64,000 nucleotides of DNA, taken from the NCBI RefSeq assembly GCF_005405925.1, contig NZ_BJHV01000001.1, forward strand, positions 3,658,001-3,722,000, in the 5' to 3' direction. The notes under the pieces are model-generated. The model was not told where the DNA came from, did not search any database, and worked only from the letters and a program-made list of their open reading frames with translations. This DNA comes from Streptomyces antimycoticus (GTDB lineage: Bacteria > Actinomycetota > Actinomycetes > Streptomycetales > Streptomycetaceae). Both the position numbers and the translations under genes were made by a program. Positions 8,479 to 17,563 of this stretch are shown piece after piece; position 1 is the stretch's first letter, and every line of letters starts with the position of its first letter.

Positions 8479-8572
8479 CATGGCGTATTCATGGCTCGTC
8501 ATGGCGTATTCATGGCTCGTCATGGCGTATTCATGGCTCGTCATGGCGTATTCATGGCTCGTCATGGCGTAG
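8479..8572 (+). repeat. 21-bp tandem repeat, four copies plus a partial, in the exporter leader
   Basis: Four exact 21-bp units start at 8479, 8500, 8521 and 8542, followed by a 10-base partial copy. Each unit is itself two related halves starting CATGGC (CATGGCGTATT and CATGGCTCGT). A partial, diverged copy precedes at 8468. Read in the exporter frame the units spell a seven-residue repeat HGVFMAR, but there is no ribosome binding site before them. The array ends 59 bases before the TTG start of the MFS gene, so it lies in its 5' leader. The rest of the gap 8288-8631 holds only the hairpin at 8351-8368. Confidence 0.95.
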
Positions 8573-8631
8573 TCCGACATCCAGCACGCGGCTGTTCTTG
8601 CCCGCATCCGCTCTTCGCTGGAGTCGACCTC

Positions 8632-9798
8632 TTGCCTGTTTTCCTTTACGTCCTCGCGCTCGCCGTCTTCGCGCAAGGAACGTCCGAGTTCATGCTGTCC
8701 GGTCTGGTGCCGGGCATTGCCCAAGACCTCTCCGTGTCGGTGGGAGCCGCGGCGAGCCTCACGTCCGCGTACGCGATCGGGATGATCGTCGGCGCACCGG
8801 TGATGGCCGCGCTGAGCGCGCGATGGCCGCGGCGCAGGGCGCTGGCGGGGTTCTTGGCTGCGTTCGTCGTGGTGCATGTGATCGGCGCGGTGACGACGGA
8901 CTTCGCCGTGCTCTTCGGTACTCGTATTGTCGCCGCGATCGTCAATGCCGGTTTCCTGGCGGTCGCGATGTCCGTCGCGACGGCTCTCGTCCCGGCGGCG
9001 CAGCACGCCAGGGCCACCGCCGTTCTGCTGTCCGGGGTCACGCTGTCGTGCGTCGCGGGCGTTCCCGCGGGGGCGTTGCTCGGGGAGTGGTCCGGCTGGC
9101 GCTCCGCATTCTGGGCCGTGGCGGCCCTGTGCCTGCCCGCGCTGGCTCTGGTCTTCCGCCGGGCACCCGCCGACGCGGCGGGTCGAGAGGACGTGTCGAT
9201 CAGGCGGGAAGCGCGCGTGGTGGCGGCGCGCCCGGTGCGGTGGGCCATGGTCCTCGCGGCGGTGGTCAACGGCGCGACGTTCGCGACCTTCGCCTACCTG
9301 GCCGTCATCGCCACGGACATCACCCACCTCCCCAGGACCGCCGTCCCCGCCCTTCTCGCCGCTTTCGGGGTGGGCGCCTTCGTGGGGGTGACCACGGCCG
9401 GCCGTAGAGCCGACGGCGAGTTCGGGAGGGGCCTGCTCCTGGCCGTGTGCGCCCTGCCGGTCGGCTGGGCGGTACTGGCCGCGACCAGCCCCTACGCGGC
9501 CCCGCTCTTCATCGTGACGATCCTCCAGGGCGGCCTGTCGTTCGGCATCGGCTCGACCCTCGTCACGCGTGTCATGCGTACGGCCTCCCAAGCTCCTTCG
9601 CTGGGCGGCTCGTTCGCCACGGTCGCGCTGAACGCGGGCGCCTTCCTTGGCCCGTTGATCGCGGGCGTCGTGACCGAGACGACGGGCGACTACCGGGGGG
9701 CGGTGTGGGTCAGCGTCGCGCTGGCCGCGATGGCGGTGGCTGCTGTTGCCGCTTCGCGGGGATGGGGTGCCCGCGTGGGGGTCGAGGAAGCCGGATAG
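8632..9798 (+). CDS. Cmx/CmlR-type MFS drug exporter
   Basis: A 388-residue, 12-segment major facilitator protein, close in pattern to the Cmx/CmrA/CmlR chloramphenicol exporters: it opens PVFLYVLALAVFAQGTSEFM, then LSGLVPGIAQDL, SLTSAYAIGMIVGAPVMA and the RWPRRRAL loop. TTG 8632 is chosen because GGAG lies 8 bases upstream and the protein then begins in the first membrane helix; the frame upstream to 8437 would add only repeat-encoded residues. Export of chloramphenicol-like compounds is inferred from the family. It is preceded by the 21-bp tandem array, which could affect leader translation. Confidence 0.85.
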   Translation: MPVFLYVLALAVFAQGTSEFMLSGLVPGIAQDLSVSVGAAASLTSAYAIGMIVGAPVMAALSARWPRRRALAGFLAAFVVVHVIGAVTTDFAVLFGTRIVAAIVNAGFLAVAMSVATALVPAAQHARATAVLLSGVTLSCVAGVPAGALLGEWSGWRSAFWAVAALCLPALALVFRRAPADAAGREDVSIRREARVVAARPVRWAMVLAAVVNGATFATFAYLAVIATDITHLPRTAVPALLAAFGVGAFVGVTTAGRRADGEFGRGLLLAVCALPVGWAVLAATSPYAAPLFIVTILQGGLSFGIGSTLVTRVMRTASQAPSLGGSFATVALNAGAFLGPLIAGVVTETTGDYRGAVWVSVALAAMAVAAVAASRGWGARVGVEEAG

Positions 9799-9907
9799 TG
9801 ATGTCGATCCGCGCTGCGGGAGCTGGACTTCCGCAGCGCGGATGCGGCGTGGCGGCGGGAGGGGAGCCACCGACGGACAGCCCGATCCAAGCGCGGATCT
9901 CTGTTGT

Positions 9908-10351
9908 TCAGCCGCATGCCTGATGGAAAACGATCGTTGGCCCGTCGTCGGTGGAAAGGACATGGACCTTGAAAGCACGATCTGGAAAAGTGCGAGCCAG
10001 GACGTGCTCCCAGGATCCGGCAATGGCATCGGCTATGTCGGCGAGCGCGCTGTCGTTCTCGGGAGACTCCTCGCACGGCACCACATCGGCCACGACAAAC
10101 CGATTCAACGTATTCTCGATGGCGTAAACATTCCCGTCCAGATGTTGCCACCATTCCTCGAACCTGTCCCGATTATACTTACGCTCCCAGAGGATGCAGC
10201 CATGAATCTCGATGAACTCAGGGTTCACCAGATGTGAGAAGGCGAGCCACATACCGACACTACAATTGTGCGTAAGGAAGTCGACAAAGTCAGGAGACCC
10301 CGTGAGACTTTCGATCCAGGATCGAACTTCTGGATACTCTTCAGGTTTCAC
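9908..10351 (-). CDS. Candidate immunity protein of the RHS toxin
   Basis: 147 residues, no recognised family: begins MKPEEYPEVRSWIESLTGS, contains CILWERKYNRDRFEEWWQHLDG and ends VLSTDDGPTIVFHQACG. It is acidic and apparently cytosolic, with no signal peptide or membrane segment. It starts 12 bases after the stop of the RHS gene, the usual slot for the cognate immunity gene of a polymorphic toxin. Its base composition is visibly less GC-rich than the neighbours (many AT-ending codons), as is the toxin tip beside it, suggesting the two were acquired together. The immunity role is inferred from position and composition only. Confidence 0.75.
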   Translation of the reverse strand: MKPEEYPEVRSWIESLTGSPDFVDFLTHNCSVGMWLAFSHLVNPEFIEIHGCILWERKYNRDRFEEWWQHLDGNVYAIENTLNRFVVADVVPCEESPENDSALADIADAIAGSWEHVLARTFPDRAFKVHVLSTDDGPTIVFHQACG

Positions 10352-10363
10352 GATACTCCATTT

Positions 10364-13300
10364 TCACTCCGGGAGCGGTATTTCGTCCGGCCTGGCCGGC
10401 CGCGTCGAGTTCTTGTCCCAGTTGTAATACACCTCACCAGTCTTCGGATTCACATGCTTCTTCATCTCGACCACATGTGGTGGCGGTACACCGTTGTGAG
10501 GCTTCGAGTCCGCCGATATGTCAACACGCTTCACCGGCTTGCCGTCAGCATCATAGACAGCATATGCGGTTACGCTTCCATCCTCTTTACGGCGGACCAG
10601 GACCTCGCCAGGATTTGCTGTCTGCGGGAACCGTCCTCTGTATGGAGTGGCCTGTGACAGGTCAATGCCACACTTCAAACCAAGCGCATCAAGCCACACG
10701 AAGGGATTGGCGACATAGGTGTGGTGGTTGGGGCCGGGGTCGAGGCCCAGGGGGTCCGGGGTGACGTAGCGGGCCGTTTCCGGGTCGTAGTGGCGGAAGT
10801 AGTTGTAGTGCAGGCCCGTTTCGGGGTCGGCGTACTGGCCGGGGAAGCGGAGGGGGCAGTCGACCTTAGAGGTGCTCGCCCCGGAGGGGAAGTGGGTGCC
10901 CCAGAGGGTGGTGCGGCGTTGCCAGGACAGGTCTCCGTCAGGGGTGACCAGTTCCGTGGGGGTGCCGACCAAGTCCGTGATGATGGCGTGGAAGCCGGGT
11001 GGCGTCTCGTCATCGGCGCCCGTGAACTTCTCGATGAGGGATGCGCCGGGCTCCCGGATCAGCGGGGTGTGGTCGGTCTGGGTGAGGGGACGGTGGGTGC
11101 CTGGGGCGTAGTCCCAGGTGGTGTGTTTGCCCTCGGGGGTGGATTGTTCAGCCAGGCGGGTGTCTTCCCACGTGAAGTCCACCGATTCGGTGACCGTACT
11201 GTCTTCGCCCAGGCGTTGTTTGGATATGCGGCGGCCGAGGGGGTCGTATGTGTAATGCCAGTGGTCGCCGTCCGGGGTCGTCGCGTCGGTGAGGCGGTCT
11301 TCGGCGTTCCAGGTGTAGGTCCAGGTGCGGGTCTGGCCGTTGAGGAGTTTGCGGGTGCGGCGGGTCAGGCGGCCCTGGGCGTCGTGTTCGTAGGTGGTGC
11401 GGCCCGCGCGGTGGACGATCGTCCCCGCGAACTCCCGTTCGCCGGGGGACGCGTGTGCGGGGGCCGTGGCATGGGTGAGGTTACCTGCCGTGTCGTAGGC
11501 ATACGTCTCGGTCCAGCCGTGGGCGTGGATGCCCGTCACGCGGCCTACCGGGTCCAGGTCGAAGCGGCGGGTTCCGGAGGTGAGTTCGCGGATCTCGGTC
11601 AGGTAGCCGTCCGGACGGTAGGCGTACGAACGGTGCTGGAGGATGCGGTCTGCTGCCCCCGGTTCGTGGGTGAGGGTCTGTGCGGTGAGGCGGTCTGCCT
11701 TGTCCCAGGCCTGGGTCAGGGTCACGCCCTCACCCAGGCGGCGTTCGGTTTCCCGGCCCGCCGCGTCGTACGTGAAGGAGAGGGCTCCCGAGCCGTTGTC
11801 GAGCCACGCGGGGCGGCCTGCCGCGTCGTACGTCCACTCGCTCACGATGCCGCTGGGAGTTGTGCGCCGGGTCCGGCGGCCCTCGGCGTCGTACGTGTAC
11901 GTCGTCGTGCGGCCGTTGACCGTTTCTGACAGGACGCGACCCAGCGCATCGCGTTCGATGGTCAGCTCGGCGTCCGCGTTGGTCGCCTGGGCCAGTTGGC
12001 CGACGGCGTTGTAGGCGAAGGTCGTGGTCTCGCCCGCGTCGTCCCGCTGCTCGACGGCACGGCCCAGCGCGTCCCGGGTGAACCGCATCGTTTCGCCGGC
12101 GCCGTTGGTGCGGGTCAACAGGTCGCCGGCCGCATCGTGAGTGTAGGTGAGGGTGCGGCCGTTGAAGTCGGTCTCGGTGGTGAGCCGGCCCGCCGGGTCG
12201 TAGGTGTAGGTCCAGGTCAGGCCCTGGGGGTTGGTGACCTCGGTCAGGCGCAGCTCGGTGTCGTACGAGAAGGCGTACGTCGCGCCGTCCGGCTCCGTGC
12301 GGGTGGCGGGGACGTCGAAGTGGGTGGAGGTCTGGTGGGTGGTGTGGCCCGCCGGGTCGGTGTGGGTGAGGAGGTTGCCCTCGCCGTCCCAGGTCCAGCT
12401 CTCCCGGGCGCCGTCCGGCTCCTGGCGCCACGCCGGTTTGCCCTCGGTCGTCCAGCCCATACGGGTGGTGTGGCCCAGCGGATCCGTCGCCTCGACCACC
12501 CGGCCGAAGGGGTCCCGGCGGACGCTCGTGGTGTGGCCCAGCGGGTCGGTGACCGCCACCGGCAGTCCCGCGGCGTCACACGCGATGCGGCGGGTATGGC
12601 CCAGCGCGTCCGTCACCTCGGCCAAGTGGCCCTGGCCCGTATACGTGTAGGTGGTCGTCGTGCCCGTCGGGTCGGTGGTGGCGGTCAGGTTCCCCGTGTC
12701 GTCGTACGTGTGGCGCCACGTCCCGCCGCCCGGCTCGGTGACCTCCAGCGGCAGGCACAACGCGTTGTAGGTGGCGCGAGCCTCCGCGCCGTCAGCGAGG
12801 GTGACGGTCGTGAGGTTGCCGTCCTCGTCGTACCCGTAGCGCGTCGTGCGCCCCAGGGGATCCGTCACCGCGACCTTACGGTCGCCGCGCGCGTCCCACT
12901 CCGTCCGCGTGGTGTGGCCCAGCGGATCGGTCTCCTCGATCAGCTGCCCATCGGCGGTGTACCGGTACGACGTGCGGTGGCCCAGCGAGTCCGTGTAGAC
13001 CGTCGTCCGCGCCGCGTCGTCGTACTCCAGGCCGCCGTTGAAGACACCGTCGCTGCCCTCGGTGCGCACCACCTTCCCGTCCGGCCCGTACACGTACCGG
13101 AACGACGTGCCGTTGCGGTCCGTCCAGGACGTCACCCGCCCCTCGCCGTCGTAGGCGAACCGCAGCGGCTCGCCGCTGGAGTTGATGACCTCCGTAAGGT
13201 TGCCCGCCTCGTCATAGCCGTAGCGCATCACCACCGTGCCGCCCTCGCGGCTCTGCCCGGGGGCGTAGACCGACGGCGGCTCGTCGAGGAGCCGCAGCGC

Positions 13301-14625
13301 GGTGACCCGCTGCCCCTCGGTGTCGATGGCCACGTAGTAGCCCCGGAGTGGCGGATCGCCAGCGGGTTCCCGGCCACGGCGCGTTCGATGTCGATGCGGG
13401 CGCCGTTGCGGCCCTGGAGGCTCTCCAGGGCCAGGTAGACCGCGCCCGGCTCCTCCGTGGCGGCGGGACGGACGAACGTCCGCACCACACCCGTCTCCGG
13501 ATCGGTGACCGTCATGACACCGTCCGGCTTGCCGTCCCACTCCAGCGGCCACCGCGCACCCTTCGCGGGCAGCGTCGGCACCCCCGCCTCCGGCACCGGA
13601 TACACCAACCGCATCCCGTCCGCGGCGGCGAACACCACGCCCTCCGCGTCCAACTGGACCCGCTCGTCCAGCAGGCTGGCCCAGGTCGGGCCGAACCACA
13701 CCCCGCCCCGGTACGAGGACACATGGGTGCGCTCGAAGACCAGCGGCAACGACCCGGGCAGCCTCAGGTCGGTCTGCTCCATCAACATCGCACCCGTCGC
13801 GATGTCGATCGGCTCACCCGTACAGGGGCACTTCTTGGCCGGGCGGGCGGCCGGGCCCTCCTCGATGAGGTTCGGGCGCATCGAGGGCACCTTGGGGGGC
13901 TTGAGCAGGTTCGGGACGCCGGTGAGCTTGGGCATCACACCGGGCTTGAGCACCCCCAGCCCGGCGCCGAAGATACCCCCGTCGATCATGCCGTCCCTGG
14001 CGGCCTGATTGACCTCCTCCAGGCTGAAACCCTTCTGCTGCCCCAGAGCGATCTTCACCGGCTGCGCCACCGCCGCGTCGATCGTCACCGACAGCACGCT
14101 CGTGAAAACCGCGCCGGTGAAGATCTCCGCGGCCAGCGTCGCCACCGCCTCCTCCACCGCGATGCCCAGCCCGCTGGCCATCGCGATGATCTCCGCGGCC
14201 ACCTCGTCCGAGGCGCCCCCGGTGAACGGGGTCAGCAGGAGACCGCCGACCAGCGCAGCGGCGTCGATCGCGATCTGCGCCTTCAGCGCGTCGATGGCGT
14301 CGTCGACCTTGTCGGCGAACTTCTCCAGGAACTTGGCCATGTTCCGGGCCGACTTGGCGAGATTGCTCAGCCAGCCCTCGTCCTTGCCCTTGGCGTAACG
14401 CCCCCAGAAGGTCTCGAAGGCGTCGATCGCCTCGCCCTTGTTGTGGTGGATGAGCGTCGTGGCCGCCTTGTCGGTCGCGACCCGCACATCGTCCACACTG
14501 TCGGCGAACGTCCGCCAGGCGTCGGCCGCGTGGCGCAGCGTGCCGGAGTTGGCGTCCGGCCACCACATGCCCAGCTTCATCAGCAGGGCTTTGGCCTTGT
14601 CCTCGATATCGCTGCCGAAACTCAC
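10364..14625 (-). CDS. RHS/YD-repeat polymorphic toxin (one-base frameshift)
   Basis: If the missing base is restored the product is 1420 residues. Order: a helical secretion-type domain (residues 1-210, with AWRTFADSVDDVRVATDKA and a hydrophobic Gly/Ala-rich stretch); a DUF6531-like entry domain from about residue 268 (CPCTGEPIDIATGAML); many YD repeats (YDxxGxLT...); the RHS core end (PLRFPGQYADPETGLHYNYF ... DPLGLDPGP, about 1258-1300); then a 108-residue variable tip after DALGLK. The tip (TPYRGRFPQTANPGEVLVRR ... HVVEMKKHVNPKTGEVYYNW) resembles the Ntox24-type toxin domains, a tentative match. The frame breaks at the CCCC of 13341-13344: ...AIRHSG then GYYVAIDTEG in the next frame. GTG 14625 overlaps the upstream stop. 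Confidence 0.9.
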
Positions 14626-15017
14626 CGATGGCCACCCGCGCCCGGACCCTGATCATGACCCGAGCCGTGCTTGGCCTTGGTGAACATCCCCTCGATCAGC
14701 TTGTCGTTGTCGACATGACCATCCGCCATGTCGTTCATCGCCTCATAGATGCTGGTCAGCCCGAGAACGAGAATGCCGGCCGCCGACTCGATGTGCTTCT
14801 GATTCGGCTCGTACTGCTTGCCGAAGTCCTTACCCGGCTTGTCATCCCCCCACGGCTCCCCAAAGCCGTCCAGCGTCGTGATCAGCTTGGTCAGCGCCTC
14901 GCTCAGCTTCACCGCCTGGTGGTGGAACGTCGGCGCGACCGACTTGATGTCCGCCACCTTGATGTCCAGAACCTTGCCGCCGCCGTGCCCGCTGCCACTG
15001 CCGCTGCCGCCGCCCAT
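14622..15017 (-). CDS. WXG100-like protein upstream of the RHS toxin
   Basis: 131 residues: a Gly/Ser-rich N-terminus (MGGGSGSGSGHGGGKVLDIK) followed by helices (HHQAVKLSEALTKLITTLDG, then IESAAGILVLGLTSIYEAMN), a size and layout like WXG100/ESAT-6-type secretion partners. ATG 15017 has GGGGAGG seven bases upstream; the open frame continues to 15080 without another good site. Its stop overlaps the GTG of the RHS gene by four bases, so partner and effector are coupled. It may serve as the secretion partner of the RHS protein; this is inferred from arrangement. Confidence 0.78.
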   Translation of the reverse strand: MGGGSGSGSGHGGGKVLDIKVADIKSVAPTFHHQAVKLSEALTKLITTLDGFGEPWGDDKPGKDFGKQYEPNQKHIESAAGILVLGLTSIYEAMNDMADGHVDNDKLIEGMFTKAKHGSGHDQGPGAGGHR

Positions 15018-15196
15018 GCGACGCCTCCCCCGTTGAGCGTTTGCGGTACAAAGCTCCCAGGCTAGGGCGGCGATCATCATGGACCGTTCAATGTGGTCTC
15101 TACAACGAGCAAAGAGTGCCGACCACCGCGTCGCCGCCCTGATCCGGGCTGGTGAGCTTGTGTCCTGGTCCCGCGTCAGTCCTTCGAAGGAGAGTC

Positions 15197-16134
15197 ATGT
15201 CCTTCCCCGAGCTTCCCCAGCCTGCGCCTGGTGAAGTGCTGTTGGTCTGCACCTGCTACAAGGACGGCGAGGCCCTGTGGGGCGGGCTGATCGACGGGAT
15301 CGGGGGCCGCCGGGAAGGCGACGCGCTCATCCTCGGGGCGGGGTGCGGCTCCGCCTGGTCGAAGGCCGCGGATGGGACCACCTGCACGGCGGTAACGTAC
15401 CGGCGCTTGTCCCGGGCGGCGGCCCCGTGCCGCCCGTCGTCGTCCTGGCGGACATCTCTGTGGTGTACGGCGGGGACGGGCCGTTGCTGGTGGACCTGGC
15501 GGTGATGCCCGGTCGCGGTGTCCGGGTCCCGCCGGCCCGGCTCGGCGAGATCCTGGCCGCTCTGCTGTCCGGCGCGCTCGCCTTCGAGGACCTGGTGCGC
15601 AACATGGACGTGTACGGCATGTACCAGGGCGACGGCGGGCGACCGGCCTTCCCCACGCCGACGGTGCCGCCGCTCCGGTCCTTCCCCGCACTGCCCTCCA
15701 CCGACGTGGCCCTGCTGGTCCGAACCTCCTTCGACGACGAGGACGGCTGGCGCGCTCTGCTCGACGAGCTGGGCGGGGCCGACGAGGACAGCTGGGTCGG
15801 CGCGGACCTGGACCCGGATGAGATCGATCCGGAGCACTACCCGTTGACCGCGCTGGTCGTCGACGACCGGGCCTTCGAGGGCCTTGGGCCGGGCCAGGTC
15901 CCTGTGCTGGTCCCGCCCACGGAACACACCACGCTGGTCGCGCTCGCCGACGCCAGGACCTTTGCCGAGCCCGGCCGGCCACTGACCGTCGTCGACCTGT
16001 ACGACACCCCGGGGCAGTCCGCCGTGCTTCCGTGCCGCCAGGTCGGCTCAATGGCGTGCAACCTGGAGATCAGCAACATGGACTTCCACGAGTTCGTCGC
16101 CGTGGAGGGCACAGTGCCGTGGTGGGAGGGGTGA
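15197..16134 (+). CDS. Tandem DUF6924-like protein (one-base frameshift)
   Basis: Restoring one base gives 312 residues with two related halves. The second half (about residues 165-312: LLVRTSFDDEDGWRALLDEL ... ALVVDDRAFEGLGPGQVPVL ... CNLEISNMDFHEFV) matches the DUF6924 pattern seen in actinomycetes. The first half is a diverged copy (LLVCTCYKDGEALWGGLIDG ... VPPVVVLADISVVYGGDGPL ... FEDLVRNMDVYGMY). The frame changes at the GGGG of 15335-15338: ...GDALILG continues as GGVRLRLVEGRGWDHLHGGN one frame back. ATG 15197 follows AAGGAGAG. Function of the family is not known. The break is most likely a sequence error. Confidence 0.7.
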
Positions 16135-16143
16135 TCAGCGATA

Positions 16144-16737
16144 TCAGCGGCGGGTGAGGTGGGTGAGGGTGACGCCGTTGGGGAAGGCGGTGCGTTCGGC
16201 GACGTCGAAGATGGTGGGGTCGAAGGCGCCGTCGAAGACCGGGACTCCGGCACCCGCGACGACTGGATAGTTCTTGATCACCAGCTCGTCGACCTCGGGC
16301 AGGAGGGCACCCGCCAGCTTGCCACCGCCACAGAGCCACACGTCCAGCTCCGTGTCCTCCTCCCGCTTGAGCTCGCGTACGAGGGCGAGCGGGTCGCCCG
16401 GGACGACGGTGACGGCCGGGTCGATGTCGGGCTTGAGGGTGCTGGACACCACGTACTGACGCAGATGCGCGTACGGACTGCCGACGCCCGCGTCCAGGGC
16501 GGGGCGGTAGGAGCCGAGGCCCATGACGACGGTGTCGAAGTGGCGGTTGGGCGCGTCGGCCAGGCCGACCGCGGCGCGGTAGGCGGTCGGGACCGTCTCG
16601 GGAAACAGCGTGGTGGTCCAGGCCGAGTAGGCGGCGGACTGCTGTTCGTCGCCGCCGGGGAAGAAGTCGTACTCGCCGCCGGGGCCCGCGATGCGGCCAT
16701 CGAGCGTGACGGCGACGTAGTAGACGAGCTTTCGCAT
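16144..16737 (-). CDS. Dihydrofolate reductase/RibD-C family protein
   Basis: 197-residue cytosolic oxidoreductase-like protein of the RibD C-terminal superfamily (begins MRKLVYYVAVTLDGRIAGPG; later HFDTVVMGLGSYRPALDAG, VVSSTL, DVWLCGGGKLAGALL and the C-terminal VVAGAGVPVFDG). The GGGKL motif and the VTLDG start are the NADPH-binding features of this group; many members are uncharacterised, and true dihydrofolate reduction is not implied. ATG 16737 has GGAG nine bases upstream. It is divergent from a TetR regulator with two palindromes between them, so it is probably the target of that regulator. Confidence 0.85.
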   Translation of the reverse strand: MRKLVYYVAVTLDGRIAGPGGEYDFFPGGDEQQSAAYSAWTTTLFPETVPTAYRAAVGLADAPNRHFDTVVMGLGSYRPALDAGVGSPYAHLRQYVVSSTLKPDIDPAVTVVPGDPLALVRELKREEDTELDVWLCGGGKLAGALLPEVDELVIKNYPVVAGAGVPVFDGAFDPTIFDVAERTAFPNGVTLTHLTRR

Positions 16738-16754
16738 CGTTGGCCGCTCCATTC

Positions 16755-16792
16755 GTAGTACTCTACTTGAAGTGGTGTGAACGTAGTACTAC
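16755..16792. promoter_or_regulatory. Paired palindromes in the DHFR-like/TetR divergent region
   Basis: GTAGTACTCTAC at 16755-16766 (arms GTAG/CTAC) and the perfect palindrome GTAGTACTAC at 16783-16792 share the core GTAGTACT, spaced 28 bases start to start. They lie between the divergent starts at 16737 and 16809, the expected site for autoregulation by the TetR protein. Confidence 0.7.
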
Positions 16793-16808
16793 AGATGGAG
16801 TGGTGTCA

Positions 16809-17387
16809 ATGGTGCGACGGAACGACGAGCGGCGCGCCGCACTCGTCGACGCGGCGATCGAGGTGTTGGCCAGGGAGGGCGCACGCGGCCTGACCTTCCG
16901 GGCGGTGGACACCGAGGCCGCCGTCCCCGCCGGTACGGCATCCAACTACTTCGCCAACCGCGACGATCTGCTCACCCAGGCCGGCGCCCGCGTCTATGAG
17001 CGGCTCCAGCCCGACGAGGCCACGATCGCCCGCCAGCGGGCGGCAGGCCGCGACCGGGAAACCTACGTGGAGCTGATGCGTGAACTCGTCGGCCGCGTCG
17101 CCTCGTTCCGCACCGGCTATCTGGCACTGCTGGAGCTCCGCCTCGAGGCCACCCGCCGCCCCGCGCTGCGTACGGTCCTCACCGAGCGAGTGCGGGCCGA
17201 CGTCGATGCCAACGTCGCCTACCACGAGGCGTCCGGGCTCCCCGGTGACGCCATGGCCGTCAAGCTGCTGATATTGGCTCTGAACTGGCTGATCGTCGAG
17301 CAGCTCACCTTGCCGGACGTCTTCACGGAGGCGGAGCGTGACCGGCTGGTGGCGGCAGCGGTGGAGCGCATCGTGGCGGCGGAGTAG
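16809..17387 (+). CDS. TetR-family transcriptional regulator
   Basis: 192-residue one-component regulator. The N-terminal helix-turn-helix reads RRAALVDAAIEVLAREGARG, LTFRAVDTEAAVPAGTASNY and FANRDDLL; the C-terminal helical ligand domain (about residues 60-190) has no recognised ligand signature. ATG 16809 is chosen because GGAG precedes it by eight bases and it puts the helix-turn-helix at the usual place; upstream starts to 16740 would run through the operators. It probably represses itself and the divergent reductase-like gene. Confidence 0.88.
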   Translation: MVRRNDERRAALVDAAIEVLAREGARGLTFRAVDTEAAVPAGTASNYFANRDDLLTQAGARVYERLQPDEATIARQRAAGRDRETYVELMRELVGRVASFRTGYLALLELRLEATRRPALRTVLTERVRADVDANVAYHEASGLPGDAMAVKLLILALNWLIVEQLTLPDVFTEAERDRLVAAAVERIVAAE

Positions 17388-17490
17388 GCGGGGCGGCGGA
17401 GTAGGAGTGGCGGCGGCGTAGGAGTGGCGGCGGCGTAGGAGTGGCGGCGGCGTAAGCGGGGCGGCGGCGTAAGCGGGGCGGCGGGGCGGG
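17388..17490. repeat. GC-rich degenerate tandem repeat after the TetR gene
   Basis: About six units of 14-16 bases built on GGCGGCGTAGGAGTGGC and GGCGGCGTAAGCGGGGC follow the TetR stop. They encode nothing convincing. It is a low-complexity array in the convergent gap to the XRE gene (17388-17563). Confidence 0.8.
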
Positions 17491-17563
17491 TGGGCCCCGC
17501 TCATCCCATCTACGCGCCCGCCCGCTCAGGTTCTGTGCAGGGTCTGTTGCGGACGGTTCGACA

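Noticed and set aside
8479..8572. CRISPR array
   Set aside because: Repeats are directly adjacent with no spacers and no cas genes.
13341..13344. Programmed ribosomal frameshifting in the RHS gene and others
   Set aside because: The breaks lie in unrelated genes at plain G/C runs without conserved slippery sites or structures; missing bases explain all cases.
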